Notes: generated by a model not told the origin, from the sequence alone. A stretch of 64,000 nucleotides of DNA from an uncultured Bacteroidia bacterium (GCA_902791865.1 CADAXK010000012.1:1-64000), one strand, 5' to 3'. Shown: positions 32,774-44,223, counted from the first letter of the stretch. Translations and numbers: made by a program.

Positions 32774-34468
32774 ATGAAACAGATAATTGAATGCGTTCCT
32801 AATTTCAGTGAAGGACGCGATATGGCTGTCATCAAGCAGATTACAGATGTAATCGAATCGGTTGAAGGAATAAAACTCCTCGATGTTGACCCAGGTGCAG
32901 CCACCAACCGCACAGTTGTAACTTTTGTTGGTGAACCCGAAAATGTTTGCACAGCAGCATTTCTTGCCGTAAAGAAGGCATCTGAACTCATCGACATGAG
33001 CAAGCATCATGGCGCACACCCGCGTTTTGGCGCAACCGATGTTTGCCCGCTTATCCCAGTATCGAACATTACTATGGAACAGACCGTAGAATATGCTCGC
33101 AAGCTAGCGAAACGCATTGGTGAAGAACTTTCGATACCAGTTTACTGCTACGAAAGTGCAGCTTTCGAACCTAAGCGCCGCAACCTTGCAAACTGCCGTT
33201 CGGGTGAATACGAAGCACTGCCAAAGCGCATTGGTAGCGAAGAATGGCACCCTGATTTTGGTCCGCGCGAATGGAACGACAGCGTAATGCACACAGGAGC
33301 GACAGCTGTTGGCGCACGTAACTTCCTAGTAGCTTTCAATGTAAACCTTAACACAACATCGGTCAACAAGGCAAATTCTATCGCCTACGACGTTCGCGAA
33401 CGCGGTCGTGTAAAACGCGAAGGACACCCTGTTACAGGCAAGCCCGTACTCGATGAAAACGGCAACAAGGTATATGTTCCCGGACTTTTGAAATCAGTCA
33501 AGGCAATTGGCTGGTACATTGAGGAATACGGAATTGCACAGATTTCAATGAACCTCACCGATATTGATGTTACCCCATTGCATGTTGCATTCGACACCGT
33601 TTGCGAACGCGCAGCCGCACACGGAATCCGCGTCACAGGTTCTGAACTTGTTGGTGTTACACCGCTCAAGACTTTGCTCGATGCTGGTAAATACTTCCTA
33701 CAGAAACAAGGACGTTCACTTGGCGTTTCGGACGAAGAACTAATTAAGATAGCTGTTCGCTCACTCGGCTTGAACGATGTTAAGCCATTCGACCCAAAGA
33801 AGAATGTTATTGAATACATGCTTGAGGATAACAAGCCGAAACTCATCGACATGGACTTGGTAAAGTTCTGCCACACAACTGCATCAGAATCTGCAGCTCC
33901 CGGCGGAGGTTCTATTTCTGCATACATGGGTTCGCTAGGCGCTGCATTGGGTACAATGGTTGCAAACCTTACCGCCCTCAAGCACCGCAACGACGACACA
34001 TGGAAAATCTACAGCGACTGGGCTGAAAAGGGCAAATACTACCACGATGAACTTCTGAAGATGGTAGACGAAGACACCAATGCATTCAACAAGATTATGG
34101 ACGCTTTCGGTTTGCCAAAGTCGAATGATGAAGAAAAAGCGCGCCGCAAACAGGCAATACAGGAAGCAACCAAATTCGCCATTGAAATACCTTTCAAGAC
34201 CATGAGCCTCAGCTGTGAAAGCATGCAGGTAATGCTTGAAATGGCAAAGAACGGACTTGAAGCATCAATTAGCGATGCTGGTGTAGGCGCATTGGCTGCA
34301 AGATCTGCTGTTCAGGGAGCATTCCTCAATGTGAAGATAAACTGCAAGTCGTACAACGATAAGGAGTTTGTCACAGACATCCTGAAGAAGGGCAAGGAAA
34401 TAGAAGACCGCGCCATAGCAATCGAAAAGGAAGTAATGGAAATTGCAAACCAGAAGATTAACGGCTAA
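32774..34468 (+). CDS. ftcD: Bifunctional glutamate formiminotransferase / formimino-THF cyclodeaminase
   Basis: Last steps of histidine breakdown into the folate pool: formimino transfer from formiminoglutamate to tetrahydrofolate, then cyclisation with loss of ammonia. Start chosen at 32774 (MKQIIECVPNFSEGRD). Formiminotransferase domain 1-300 (KHHGAHPRFGATDVCPLIPV, FNVNLNTT, then ISMNLTDIDVTPLHVAF). Cyclodeaminase domain about 340-564 (SAAPGGGSISAYMGSLGAAL, and GVGALAARSAVQGAFLNVKIN). 564 residues, as in the fused form of animals and Bacteroidetes. No hutH, hutU or hutI is adjacent in the window. Confidence 0.95.
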   Translation: MKQIIECVPNFSEGRDMAVIKQITDVIESVEGIKLLDVDPGAATNRTVVTFVGEPENVCTAAFLAVKKASELIDMSKHHGAHPRFGATDVCPLIPVSNITMEQTVEYARKLAKRIGEELSIPVYCYESAAFEPKRRNLANCRSGEYEALPKRIGSEEWHPDFGPREWNDSVMHTGATAVGARNFLVAFNVNLNTTSVNKANSIAYDVRERGRVKREGHPVTGKPVLDENGNKVYVPGLLKSVKAIGWYIEEYGIAQISMNLTDIDVTPLHVAFDTVCERAAAHGIRVTGSELVGVTPLKTLLDAGKYFLQKQGRSLGVSDEELIKIAVRSLGLNDVKPFDPKKNVIEYMLEDNKPKLIDMDLVKFCHTTASESAAPGGGSISAYMGSLGAALGTMVANLTALKHRNDDTWKIYSDWAEKGKYYHDELLKMVDEDTNAFNKIMDAFGLPKSNDEEKARRKQAIQEATKFAIEIPFKTMSLSCESMQVMLEMAKNGLEASISDAGVGALAARSAVQGAFLNVKINCKSYNDKEFVTDILKKGKEIEDRAIAIEKEVMEIANQKING

Positions 34469-34486
34469 TAAACCTTAATAAAGTAA

Positions 34487-34520
34487 CAAAGCCCGCTCAA
34501 ATGAGTGGGCTTTGTTTTTA
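34487..34520 (+). terminator. Rho-independent terminator of ftcD
   Basis: CAAAGCCC and CTCA pair with TGAG and GGGCTTTG (34487-34514) followed by TTTTTA. Confidence 0.85.
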
Positions 34521-34529
34521 TCAAAAAGG

Positions 34530-34560
34530 AAGTCCGATGCATTCACATCGGACTTTTGTT
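34530..34560. terminator. Bidirectional terminator between convergent genes
   Basis: AAGTCCGATG (34530-34539) pairs with CATCGGACTT (34546-34555); T-runs on both strands. Serves mainly the giant surface protein gene on the minus strand. Confidence 0.8.
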
Positions 34561-34563
34561 TTA

Positions 34564-37500
34564 TTACTGCTTTACAACTCTTCTATTGATTACAAAATCT
34601 GCCGTGCTTACACGGATTGTATAAGTTGCAGCCGAAAGATTGCCAAGGTTGAGAACTGTCTCATAGTTGTTACCAGTTGCATCGATATCCTTGGTCATCA
34701 CGAGGACTCCCATAATGTCGTAAACCTCAATTGTTGCAGGTTTGTTACCAAAATTCGAGAGAGAAAGCGTAAGCTCGCTTCTAAATGGATTCGGGAATAC
34801 TGCAACTGCAGGTTCCAAATCTGATTCATCACATCTTACCGCTATCATTTCCGACATGCTGCTTTGACCATCATAGTCAACCTGCTTCAAACGATAGTAC
34901 ATTTCACCGCCATAATATTCGTAATCGACGAATGCATAATTATGTTCCTCTATTGAAGTACCTGCACCAGCAATACGAGCGATTTCGGTGAAATTAACCG
35001 CATCATACGACCTTTCAAGTATGAAATAGTCATTGTTCTTTTCGGATGCCGTTGTCCACTTTACATCTACTGAATTTCCATTACATGATGCTGTGAATAA
35101 AACAAGTTCTATTGGGAGAACAAGTTTCTGCTCATCGGTTGATCCAAATGTCATGTCGTATGCCTGCTCGGCAGAACGTGACACTCCTAATCCATCTATC
35201 TTTATGCTTCCTACCATGCAAGTTGATTCGTTACCAATTTCTCCATCTACTTTTGTCCAAACAGAACCACCTGAAGTTACATAAGCCACGGTCAAGAATT
35301 CGAGGTCGCACAATTCTGACGGAGAAAGATTATCCCTGTCTCTCCAATACAACGTTACATCCGACAAAGCCTTATTAGTAGTAACATGCCAGAAATCACG
35401 ATCGGAAACATGGTCAAGACCCTCGCTCATATTTCCACCATGCGAATAACTATCTGGCATTGCGTAAGTGTTATGATTTGTAGTATAATGTACGCTAACC
35501 TCAGCATCATCACCAGCTACTGTCATTCCAAATGCTGACTTCAGCAAAACACCACGATCCAAATCATTGTGACCAGTTATGAAGTTAAACGTTCCTGCAC
35601 CTCTCTTCGTAATACGGCCATCAATATAACCAGTACTTTCATCATTAAGAGTTGAAGTATTCTCGAACAAAACATTTCCGATAATAGAACCATTGATTGT
35701 CGAATTACCAGCCAAAGTCAGCAAGTTGTCACCCATATTCAAGGCAAAACCATCTGCAACGAGTACATTATCCAAAGTCTTGTCACCTGCAAGCACAGGA
35801 GAAACAAACTCACAAACACTTTCATCTACAGGAATAAGCACAACATTTGAGTTATCCGAAGGCGATGCGTCTACATAATTGTATTTTGAACCGTCGTACT
35901 GGAGCCAGTTGTCTGGAGTTCCCCAATCGTAACTAGATTCAACGCCAGTCCATACATAATATGGTGTAAACGATGTCATTTCTGACACAGGTAGAACCTT
36001 AACCTTTGCCAACTTAAGCGTTACAATTTTATTAAGCGTTAAGTCCTCATCGGCAAGCGATGCGGTAAGTTCAATGTCAGCAGGTTCGCTACACTTTAGA
36101 GTAACGGCTCCACTTGTTGCTACATGATCTTCATCTCCACTTGCCCAAGAAACTGAATTCTCTGTACCCAATGTAACATTATTAAGAACCGAATCGTAAA
36201 CTTCTGTTTCATTGAATTCTATAGGTGTAGCTGACAATTTTGCTTCATTGTAGTTCTGCGTACCCTTAGGCATAGGATACATGTTTTCATTGAAAATGAA
36301 GTTTTCTGCCCATCCTTCTGCTGTCAATGCAGTTGGAGCCGAACCGATAAGGTTCAAAGTATTTTGTCCGTTTGCAGAAATCGGCTTAGTCCTTTGGTTA
36401 TCGTAATAGTTCTCGGTTGCAGTACCAGTACTACTTGTACCGAACAAAGCATTCTCGGCAACTGTACTTGAAACGAGGGTACCAGTATTTAGGTTATACG
36501 ATAATGTCGAATGCTCGGTGTTCTGTCCTGCAATACCACCGACCAAAGTGCTTGTTGTTCCGTTTACATTACCGCCGTTGTTGTTATATGTAACATCGGT
36601 ATATGCAGTGTAACCGCAAATACCACCAGCGTATGTTGTTCCTGTAACAACTGCACTGTTTGTACAATATGTTATAGTATTACGCTTAGTAGCATGCGAA
36701 GCCATTGGCGAAGAAGCCACAATTCCGCCGACATACTTCTTTGCTGTTACAGCACCGCTATTAGCAGACTTCTTCAATTTACTATATGTGTACATATATC
36801 CGACAATTCCGCCCGCATACGAAGTAGATGCAGTCGCATTAACTGTATTGTCGTTTCTGCATGAATCGACAATGCAGAATAGATTTTCGGAATCTGCACC
36901 GTCCATACGACCAGCAATACCACCAGCGTATGCCAAAGCTTTAACTGCGCCTCTATTTACACAACCATATATTATACCGTCGTTCTTGAAGTATCCTACA
37001 ATACCACCGGCATAATTGTTCGATGCAGTAACAGAACCCTTACTTACGCAGTTTTCAATTATATTCTTGCTTGAACTTACTGCACTTACATAACCAACAA
37101 TACCTCCGGCATTGCTATATGCATTTACAACAACATCAGCAGTACAATTGGCGACATTTGCATAAGAACCTACTACACCTGCTACACCACCGACATAATT
37201 TGTTTCGCCAGTACTTGATACAGCACCAGATACTTCGCAATTGCTAATCGGCGAGTAATTTGCAGCAGTTGTTCCTGCGATTCGTCCACACAATGCTCCA
37301 ACATAGCTACCAGTTGTTGTAATGCTAACATCTGTAAGTTTCAAATCGTTTATTTCACCGCCATAAACATAACCGAACAAACCTGCATAGTCATTTTCAT
37401 AACCCGTTATAGTAAGGTTTTGTATCTCATTGCCGTTTCCGTTGAAAATTCCAGAGAAGCCCTTATCCGAAGTATTTCCTATTGGCTCCCAATTTTCACC

Positions 37501-40500
37501 TGTCAAATCAATAATTGCAGGCGTCAAGATAAATGTAACACCCCTATATCCATCATTATTAAGAACTCCCTTGTATGTTCCTGTTCCTCTATTGTTGACA
37601 GCGTCACGGAATGCCTTCAAATCGTCAATGTTATCAATATTCAAATCAGGAATTGTTGAATAATCGCACAAGAAAATCACTTTAGATACGCCATTCAAGC
37701 TTGGGGTAAGTATTGCAGAATTCAAATCTTGTGGGTGGGATACTGTTGCTGTAGTACCTGAAATACTTATGTAATCTGTATTATTATTACCCCATGTTGA
37801 TGTTTGGTCTCCTAAGGTAAACGGAGAATTAGTAGTATTCACTTCATCCCAATTAGCCAAAAGGAATACAGGAATAGAAGTTACTACAGCAAAATCATCA
37901 TCCACTGCGATAACGGTCGGGATAGGATATGAACCCTCAACAAATGTCCAACGCAGAGGAATCCAACCATCACCAGTAAGTCCACTTGGGGTAGTTCCAG
38001 TCATTGCCTCTGTCAACAAACCAACAGCCTTACCGCTTTGGTCGGCACTTGTACCATCGGTTGTCGAGATACCCTTTACGGTTGTACGCTGCTTATCGTA
38101 GAAGTTGCCTGTTGCAGTTCCCTGATTGTGTCCTACAATAGCACCGCCTTCATTAACAAGCGATGTAGAAATACAATATAGTACACTTGAAGCTGTATTA
38201 CTATTATTTGCTGTTATACCGCCAGTAAGATAACGACTTCCAGTAACATTACCACCGTTGTTGCAATATTCGATATTAGAATTTGTATTTCTACCGGCAA
38301 TACCACCTACATAATCACCATTACAACTAACCGTTGCCGCATTGGTACAACTTGACACCTTGTTGAGATTAGAACCGCTATTTCCATTTGAGTAACCGGT
38401 TATACCGCCAGCATAAGACGTTGCTGCCGAAACAGAACCTGCAACCCTACATGTATCAATGGTTGAATAATAGTAATTATAACCAGCGATACCACCAGCA
38501 TACGAAGCTGCAGCAGTAACATTTCCGTTGAAAGTACAATTGTTTATCGCAGAATAATTATCGCTGTTGGCACCCTTGATATAACCGCAGATACCACCGA
38601 CATTGCTCTTACCCGAAACGTTACCTGCAACATTAAGGTCGTTGATGCTTCCTCCAATAATATATCCGAACAGACCCTTGTTGTCTGCTTCTGGAGCATC
38701 GACATTAAGACCTATCACATTCTTTCCTGCTCCATAAAAATTACCATTGAACGGATAACTCGATGACTTTCCTATCGGTTCCCAGTTTTCTTCACCGCTC
38801 AGGTCATAGTTTGCACTAGCAGATGTGAGCTTAAAGTTCTTGCCTGTAAATCCGCCTACATTCGGCACTCCCATATACGAGCCAGAAGAGCCACTATTTA
38901 CCGCATCTCGCAAATTCTTCAAAGATGCGACATCTGCAATAGGCAAAGGATCCTCGGTTGATGGATTGAATACCTTAGCAGTCTTCTTCCATCCTTGGTA
39001 TGTAGCAGTAAGAGTTGACATATTATATGTACTGGTAGTAACAGTAGCCTCGCCGGTGCTTTGATTTATTGACACATAAACATCATCGCTACTACCCCAT
39101 GTCAAATCAGACATTACACCAACATTAAAGTTTGCTGTTACCAAATTGTAATTCTGGCTTCCAAGTTTTACTGGAACTGCAGCCAACTTAGTTGCGTCAA
39201 GTGAACTTATTGCAGTTGGAACAGGATACCTATCGGCAGCTTCTGTCCAACCTGAAGCAAATAGACTATGTGTTCCTATTAAATTAACCGTCTGGTCACC
39301 AGTAGCACCAGCATCAGATGGATCACCATCCTCTCCCACTTCAGCAATACCATGCATGTCGACACTACGCTGATTGTCGAAATAGTTGTTGGTTACAGTT
39401 GCATCGGGATGCTTGAAACCTACTACACCACCACCAGTATATACAGTACCTGCATTTATATTGTTCAATACCTGAGCCATATCGTCGGTTTCGTAACCAA
39501 CTATACCACCAACATTATTAGTTGCACCCGAAATATTACCTGCATTGATACAACGCTGTACTTTCGAGTTTGAAATATAGCCTGCAATACCGCCTATCGA
39601 CGATACACCTGAAATATCCATGTTGCTTGCACAATCTTCGATCACAGATTCAGCATCGCTATATGAAGCATGTCCGCATATACCACCTACATAGGTAGAT
39701 GTCGAAGAGCTTATTGTTCCTGCAGTTACGCAACGTCTTACCGTTGATGAAACCATCTTGCCTACAATACCGCCAATCCATGTAGAGGTAGCAGTTATAT
39801 CTCCATTAAACGAACAGTCCTGTATCGTTGATTTTGTTGCACTGCCGACTATACCTCCGCAATAAGTTGTAGCCTTTAGAATTGTGCTACCGGTTCCAGT
39901 TTTTACATTCAAATTTTTAATTGTTGCATTTTCAATATAACCGAACAAACCGCGTGGAGTACTGCTCGATGTGTGACGCAAATTCGATACAGTATGACCC
40001 TGACCATCGAATGTACCTTTGAAAGGATTTGCTGCAGCACCAATAGGAGTCCAGTTGGCTGTGATAGTTATATTTGAATTCAGCTTTACTGTCGTTCCTG
40101 AGAAGCCATCAATATTAGCTATACCCTGATATTCACCTGTAGAACCGTTGTTTACTGCCGTACGGAATTCTACCAATTCATTGTAATTGGAAATTACAAT
40201 TTGCGAACCGAATTCGCTGTTCGTCAAAGTAACCTGTTTTTCCCATCCGCCGAGTGATGCTATCATCACGATTCTACTAAAATCAGTGGTACCTACTGTA
40301 ACATCGCTTCCTGATATTGTAATGGATTCAGCTGCAGATGCAGGTGTTGTTGTCAACGACCAGGCAATTCCTTCTGCAGTACAAATACTATAGTTGCTTT
40401 CCACATTCTGGTTGTCCTCTGTTCCTCCCAAAGTTACAGGAGCACAAGCCACTTTCGCTGATGAATGAGATGCTATATTAATAGGTATAGGATATGAGCC

Positions 40501-43500
40501 AGTATATGTTGTCCACTTCCCTGACGTTAGAGACGATACCAACGACATCATTTCAGCAGTTGTCTTTGCTTCTCCATTGTCGGTTCCAAGTACGCAATGC
40601 TTTGAATCGTAGAAGCAGTCGGTTATGCTACCAGCGTTAGTTCCATATATCTTACCTATATCAAATACTGTAATAAAGTTTAGACATTCGTTCAGACTAG
40701 CACCATCGAGTACATTACCAGCAATACCACCTACAACACTATTGTTTGCTGTTACTAAAGCCGCGTTGACATTATAACATACATCAGTATTTTGAGCATA
40801 ACCGACAATACCGCCAACCGTTCCTGTACCACGCAAGTTCTTCGACATACTTGCACATCCAGTAATTACATTCTTCGTCGTTGCATTACCCGTAGAATAA
40901 CCGCAGATACCACCAACACTTGTTGATGACCCAGCAATCTTTGCTCCAGCAGATGTACAATTGCTTATCGTAGTAAATGCAGCAGCGTATCCGCAAATAC
41001 CGCCCACATTACTCGAAGCCGTCAATGATCCATTGAAATGGCAGTTGTTAATTACAACATTTCGCTCGCTATTCGTACCCTTTGCATAACCTACGACTGC
41101 ACCCGAATACGACTTTGCACTTATGGTTCCGCTCAACTCAATGTTTTCTATCGTTGAACTTGTAGTAGTTGGGAATACATAACCGAACAAACCTGTGTAG
41201 CTGCCCGATGCAGAAATTGTCATATTTGAAATTGTATACCCTTCGGCACTTCCACCATCAAAATTACCTCTGAACGGATTGGTTGATGTTCCTATTGCAA
41301 CCCAAGTGTTTTCGTCATCAGTCATATCAATGTCTGCTGTAACCTTGAAGTTTACGCCAGCAAAACCATTGTCGTTAGCATGTCCCTTGTAACTTCCTTC
41401 CAAACCTGCATTTACTGCATCGCGGAACATGACAAGTTCTTCGTATGTTGAAATAGTCAAAGGATCCTCATCTATGGCAACACTTACCAAGACTTTCTTG
41501 CTATAACCGTCCTTTGAAGCAACAAGAGTTGCATTTCCTAATTCCCCAGTAACAATAGCATATGTACTAGAAACAGATACTATATCATCATTTTCAGAAG
41601 TCCACGAAACCCCAGTAGATGGGGATGGCGACAAATAAAAGTTAGTTGCAACGGCATTGTATATTTCTTCATTTTCAAATCTAGCAGCCGCCTTTGCAAT
41701 TGCCCTTACAGGATCATAAGTAAAATCCGACTGCAATGGATAGCAACCAGTGGATGTTGCCCAGCCAGACAATGATATACCAATGATTTCTGATGTTTTC
41801 AAACCTTCTGCCTGATCGGCTACATCTGCTGCATTAATGCCACCAAGCACCGAACGCTGCTTATCGTAGTAATTATGCTCAGGAGCAACATCATAGTCGG
41901 TATCAGCAAAGATACCAATCAAACTCGAACCCGAATTTACAGTCGCAATGTTTATGTTTTGATTAACATAAACTACCCTATTGTTTGCACATGATCCAAT
42001 AATACCACCTACTGTTGTCGTCTTTCCATATACATTACCAGCGTTAAGATTGTTCTCAACATTTGAATATCTATACACATATCCGGCAATACCGCCTATA
42101 TAGCCATTGCCCGAAACTTCAGCAAGGTTGATACAATTGCTCAAATTTGTCATCTGCGTTGTAGCGTTACTTCCTCCATAATAATATCCGACAATACCCC
42201 CCATATAGCTTGCTCTTTGATTAGGAGATTCAACACTACCCGTAGCAGAACATGATGTTATGTCTGAACATGTCGCTGCATAACCACACACACCACCAAC
42301 GTATGCACTGCTTGTGGAAGTAGTCGTAACATTACCGACAAAGTGACAATTCTCTATTAATCCATGTGCTGTTGCACTACCTTTTAGGATACCACAAATA
42401 CCGCCAAGATATGTAGTACCTCGTACATTTCCCTCCACTGTAAGGTTCACTATCGATCCCGACTGTACATAACCGAACAATCCCTTGTAGGCTTCACTTG
42501 CCGAAACATTCAACCCAGAGATTGTATAACCAGCTCCATCAAAAAATCCGCAGAAAGGATGCGCAGTATTTCCTATTGGCTCCCATGATTCCCCTTCCAA
42601 ATCTATGTCTGCGGAAACTTCAAAATCATACTCAGCAAAACCTCTATACGAGACAGCACCCTTATAATCGGGTGCAACACCATTTATTGCATCACGGAAA
42701 GCCTTCAAATCGTCACGGTTTTCAATTGGCAATGGACTTGGCAATGCTTCGTCATCACGGGTATCAATAATTATCACCTTCGACAAATCACCAATAGTTG
42801 CTGAAATCTCTGTACGACCGCCGTGATCATTAGGGAGAATAGTACTGCTGCTACCGTCAGATGCTATAGTAATGTAGTCAGTATTACTACTTGACCATGT
42901 AACATCAGTGCCCGTAGCTGTAAAAGGATTATATACATATTCAGGCAAATAATCATCAGCATTCATGAATATTGTAGCCGATGTTACCTTTGCAAAATTT
43001 GATGATGCTAAAGGCAATGGAATCGGATAAAAACCCGCATTGAACTTCCAGCGTGACGTACTCCAATCGGCACCTGTAATACCCGAAGGAGCAAAATCAT
43101 CAATAACACTAGTAATACCTGCAGTTAACAAACCTTCATATCTACCTACTACATCAACATAATTCTCATCATCACCACTAACAACGCCATATCCTGGATT
43201 TGAAGAAATTTGCTTGTCATAGTAACAATAACTTATCGTTACAGCTCCTCCCTTTCCAGAAATAGATCCGCCACGCGGAACATTTCCACCGTTCAAACAA
43301 TAGCTTAACGGAGTAGATTTAGCACTATAGCCCAAAATACCGCCTGAATAATCGGAAGTTCCAAATACGCATCCTCCATTTACATTGTATCTAAGTATTG
43401 CATAATAAGTATAACCAACAATACCACCGACATACACATTGGAACCACTTATAAGAGCAGCATTAACGCAATTCTGCACAATTGGCTTGTAACTGCCCGT

Positions 43501-44223
43501 ACTGGATGTACTATATGCATCACCAACAATACCACCGACATAACTATATCCGGAAACTCGTCCTGCGGTTGCACATTCCTCAATAACGGTATAATATGCA
43601 ATACCTGCGATACCACCTACATACGAATCCGATGAAGAGGCATTAACCGTACCATTGAATGTACAATTTTTAATATTGGCATTTCGGCGATAAGTACCAT
43701 CAACCGAATAACCGCAGATATAACCGCAGAGACCTCCCACATACTGTGAACCGGAAACACTTGCCTCGACATTGATATCCCGAATAAGAATATCTATGTC
43801 ACCAACTGTGCTTAAAGTATTGGACCTTACATATCCGAACAAGCCCCTGTACGAACCGCTGGTGCGGAAGTTCTTGATAGTACAGTTATTTCCGTTAACA
43901 CTTCCCCTAAAAGGATAAATAACATTCTTGCTCACCCAATAACCGATTGGTGTCCACGTATTTCCACCAAGGTCGATTGTTAGTGGATTAGACGGATCGT
44001 CACCAATGTTAATAGTTTTACCTGCGAAATCTTCAACATTCTCTTTTACTAGATACGCCAGACCTGCAAGTTCATCAGCCGTCCAAATGGTATATGAAGC
44101 ATCAGATTCATGTCCAAAATACCAATCGGTATCTGTTGACGCTCCATCCCACGCCTGCGAAAAAGCACTTGTTACGCACAAAATTTGCACACAAATGCAC
44201 AATAGTATAAATTTATATCTCAT
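34564..44223 (-). CDS. Giant GLUG-repeat surface protein with T9SS sorting tail
   Basis: 3,219 residues. The start at 44223 (MRYKFILLCICVQILCVTSAFSQ) has a signal peptide and follows a TATATTTG promoter; the upstream frame start is not signal-like. The body has six large modules of about 400 residues. Each opens with a (D/E)L-x-(A/E)FRDAVN-type segment and (E)NWEPIG, followed by many GLUG motifs (GLFGYV, YVGGICGY, YAGGIVGY) and ends with YYDKQRS or similar. Ig-like (BIG-type) inserts (DVTWSSSNTDYITI) separate modules. After about residue 2,730 come a non-repeat domain, a fibronectin-like segment (ELVLFTASCNGNSVDVKWTT) and a type A T9SS tail (FPNPFRSELTLSLS). Likely a long adhesin exposed on the cell surface. 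Confidence 0.88.
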   Translation of the reverse strand: MRYKFILLCICVQILCVTSAFSQAWDGASTDTDWYFGHESDASYTIWTADELAGLAYLVKENVEDFAGKTINIGDDPSNPLTIDLGGNTWTPIGYWVSKNVIYPFRGSVNGNNCTIKNFRTSGSYRGLFGYVRSNTLSTVGDIDILIRDINVEASVSGSQYVGGLCGYICGYSVDGTYRRNANIKNCTFNGTVNASSSDSYVGGIAGIAYYTVIEECATAGRVSGYSYVGGIVGDAYSTSSTGSYKPIVQNCVNAALISGSNVYVGGIVGYTYYAILRYNVNGGCVFGTSDYSGGILGYSAKSTPLSYCLNGGNVPRGGSISGKGGAVTISYCYYDKQISSNPGYGVVSGDDENYVDVVGRYEGLLTAGITSVIDDFAPSGITGADWSTSRWKFNAGFYPIPLPLASSNFAKVTSATIFMNADDYLPEYVYNPFTATGTDVTWSSSNTDYITIASDGSSSTILPNDHGGRTEISATIGDLSKVIIIDTRDDEALPSPLPIENRDDLKAFRDAINGVAPDYKGAVSYRGFAEYDFEVSADIDLEGESWEPIGNTAHPFCGFFDGAGYTISGLNVSASEAYKGLFGYVQSGSIVNLTVEGNVRGTTYLGGICGILKGSATAHGLIENCHFVGNVTTTSTSSAYVGGVCGYAATCSDITSCSATGSVESPNQRASYMGGIVGYYYGGSNATTQMTNLSNCINLAEVSGNGYIGGIAGYVYRYSNVENNLNAGNVYGKTTTVGGIIGSCANNRVVYVNQNINIATVNSGSSLIGIFADTDYDVAPEHNYYDKQRSVLGGINAADVADQAEGLKTSEIIGISLSGWATSTGCYPLQSDFTYDPVRAIAKAAARFENEEIYNAVATNFYLSPSPSTGVSWTSENDDIVSVSSTYAIVTGELGNATLVASKDGYSKKVLVSVAIDEDPLTISTYEELVMFRDAVNAGLEGSYKGHANDNGFAGVNFKVTADIDMTDDENTWVAIGTSTNPFRGNFDGGSAEGYTISNMTISASGSYTGLFGYVFPTTTSSTIENIELSGTISAKSYSGAVVGYAKGTNSERNVVINNCHFNGSLTASSNVGGICGYAAAFTTISNCTSAGAKIAGSSTSVGGICGYSTGNATTKNVITGCASMSKNLRGTGTVGGIVGYAQNTDVCYNVNAALVTANNSVVGGIAGNVLDGASLNECLNFITVFDIGKIYGTNAGSITDCFYDSKHCVLGTDNGEAKTTAEMMSLVSSLTSGKWTTYTGSYPIPINIASHSSAKVACAPVTLGGTEDNQNVESNYSICTAEGIAWSLTTTPASAAESITISGSDVTVGTTDFSRIVMIASLGGWEKQVTLTNSEFGSQIVISNYNELVEFRTAVNNGSTGEYQGIANIDGFSGTTVKLNSNITITANWTPIGAAANPFKGTFDGQGHTVSNLRHTSSSTPRGLFGYIENATIKNLNVKTGTGSTILKATTYCGGIVGSATKSTIQDCSFNGDITATSTWIGGIVGKMVSSTVRRCVTAGTISSSTSTYVGGICGHASYSDAESVIEDCASNMDISGVSSIGGIAGYISNSKVQRCINAGNISGATNNVGGIVGYETDDMAQVLNNINAGTVYTGGGVVGFKHPDATVTNNYFDNQRSVDMHGIAEVGEDGDPSDAGATGDQTVNLIGTHSLFASGWTEAADRYPVPTAISSLDATKLAAVPVKLGSQNYNLVTANFNVGVMSDLTWGSSDDVYVSINQSTGEATVTTSTYNMSTLTATYQGWKKTAKVFNPSTEDPLPIADVASLKNLRDAVNSGSSGSYMGVPNVGGFTGKNFKLTSASANYDLSGEENWEPIGKSSSYPFNGNFYGAGKNVIGLNVDAPEADNKGLFGYIIGGSINDLNVAGNVSGKSNVGGICGYIKGANSDNYSAINNCTFNGNVTAAASYAGGIAGYNYYYSTIDTCRVAGSVSAATSYAGGITGYSNGNSGSNLNKVSSCTNAATVSCNGDYVGGIAGRNTNSNIEYCNNGGNVTGSRYLTGGITANNSNTASSVLYCISTSLVNEGGAIVGHNQGTATGNFYDKQRTTVKGISTTDGTSADQSGKAVGLLTEAMTGTTPSGLTGDGWIPLRWTFVEGSYPIPTVIAVDDDFAVVTSIPVFLLANWDEVNTTNSPFTLGDQTSTWGNNNTDYISISGTTATVSHPQDLNSAILTPSLNGVSKVIFLCDYSTIPDLNIDNIDDLKAFRDAVNNRGTGTYKGVLNNDGYRGVTFILTPAIIDLTGENWEPIGNTSDKGFSGIFNGNGNEIQNLTITGYENDYAGLFGYVYGGEINDLKLTDVSITTTGSYVGALCGRIAGTTAANYSPISNCEVSGAVSSTGETNYVGGVAGVVGSYANVANCTADVVVNAYSNAGGIVGYVSAVSSSKNIIENCVSKGSVTASNNYAGGIVGYFKNDGIIYGCVNRGAVKALAYAGGIAGRMDGADSENLFCIVDSCRNDNTVNATASTSYAGGIVGYMYTYSKLKKSANSGAVTAKKYVGGIVASSPMASHATKRNTITYCTNSAVVTGTTYAGGICGYTAYTDVTYNNNGGNVNGTTSTLVGGIAGQNTEHSTLSYNLNTGTLVSSTVAENALFGTSSTGTATENYYDNQRTKPISANGQNTLNLIGSAPTALTAEGWAENFIFNENMYPMPKGTQNYNEAKLSATPIEFNETEVYDSVLNNVTLGTENSVSWASGDEDHVATSGAVTLKCSEPADIELTASLADEDLTLNKIVTLKLAKVKVLPVSEMTSFTPYYVWTGVESSYDWGTPDNWLQYDGSKYNYVDASPSDNSNVVLIPVDESVCEFVSPVLAGDKTLDNVLVADGFALNMGDNLLTLAGNSTINGSIIGNVLFENTSTLNDESTGYIDGRITKRGAGTFNFITGHNDLDRGVLLKSAFGMTVAGDDAEVSVHYTTNHNTYAMPDSYSHGGNMSEGLDHVSDRDFWHVTTNKALSDVTLYWRDRDNLSPSELCDLEFLTVAYVTSGGSVWTKVDGEIGNESTCMVGSIKIDGLGVSRSAEQAYDMTFGSTDEQKLVLPIELVLFTASCNGNSVDVKWTTASEKNNDYFILERSYDAVNFTEIARIAGAGTSIEEHNYAFVDYEYYGGEMYYRLKQVDYDGQSSMSEMIAVRCDESDLEPAVAVFPNPFRSELTLSLSNFGNKPATIEVYDIMGVLVMTKDIDATGNNYETVLNLGNLSAATYTIRVSTADFVINRRVVKQ

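Noticed and set aside
33385..33999. 204-residue open frame opposite ftcD
   Set aside because: Serine-rich antisense reading of an intact enzyme gene, no start signal.
34564..44223. CRISPR-like periodicity within the giant gene
   Set aside because: The repeats are imperfect, in frame and encode GLUG motifs; no constant repeat with unique spacers.
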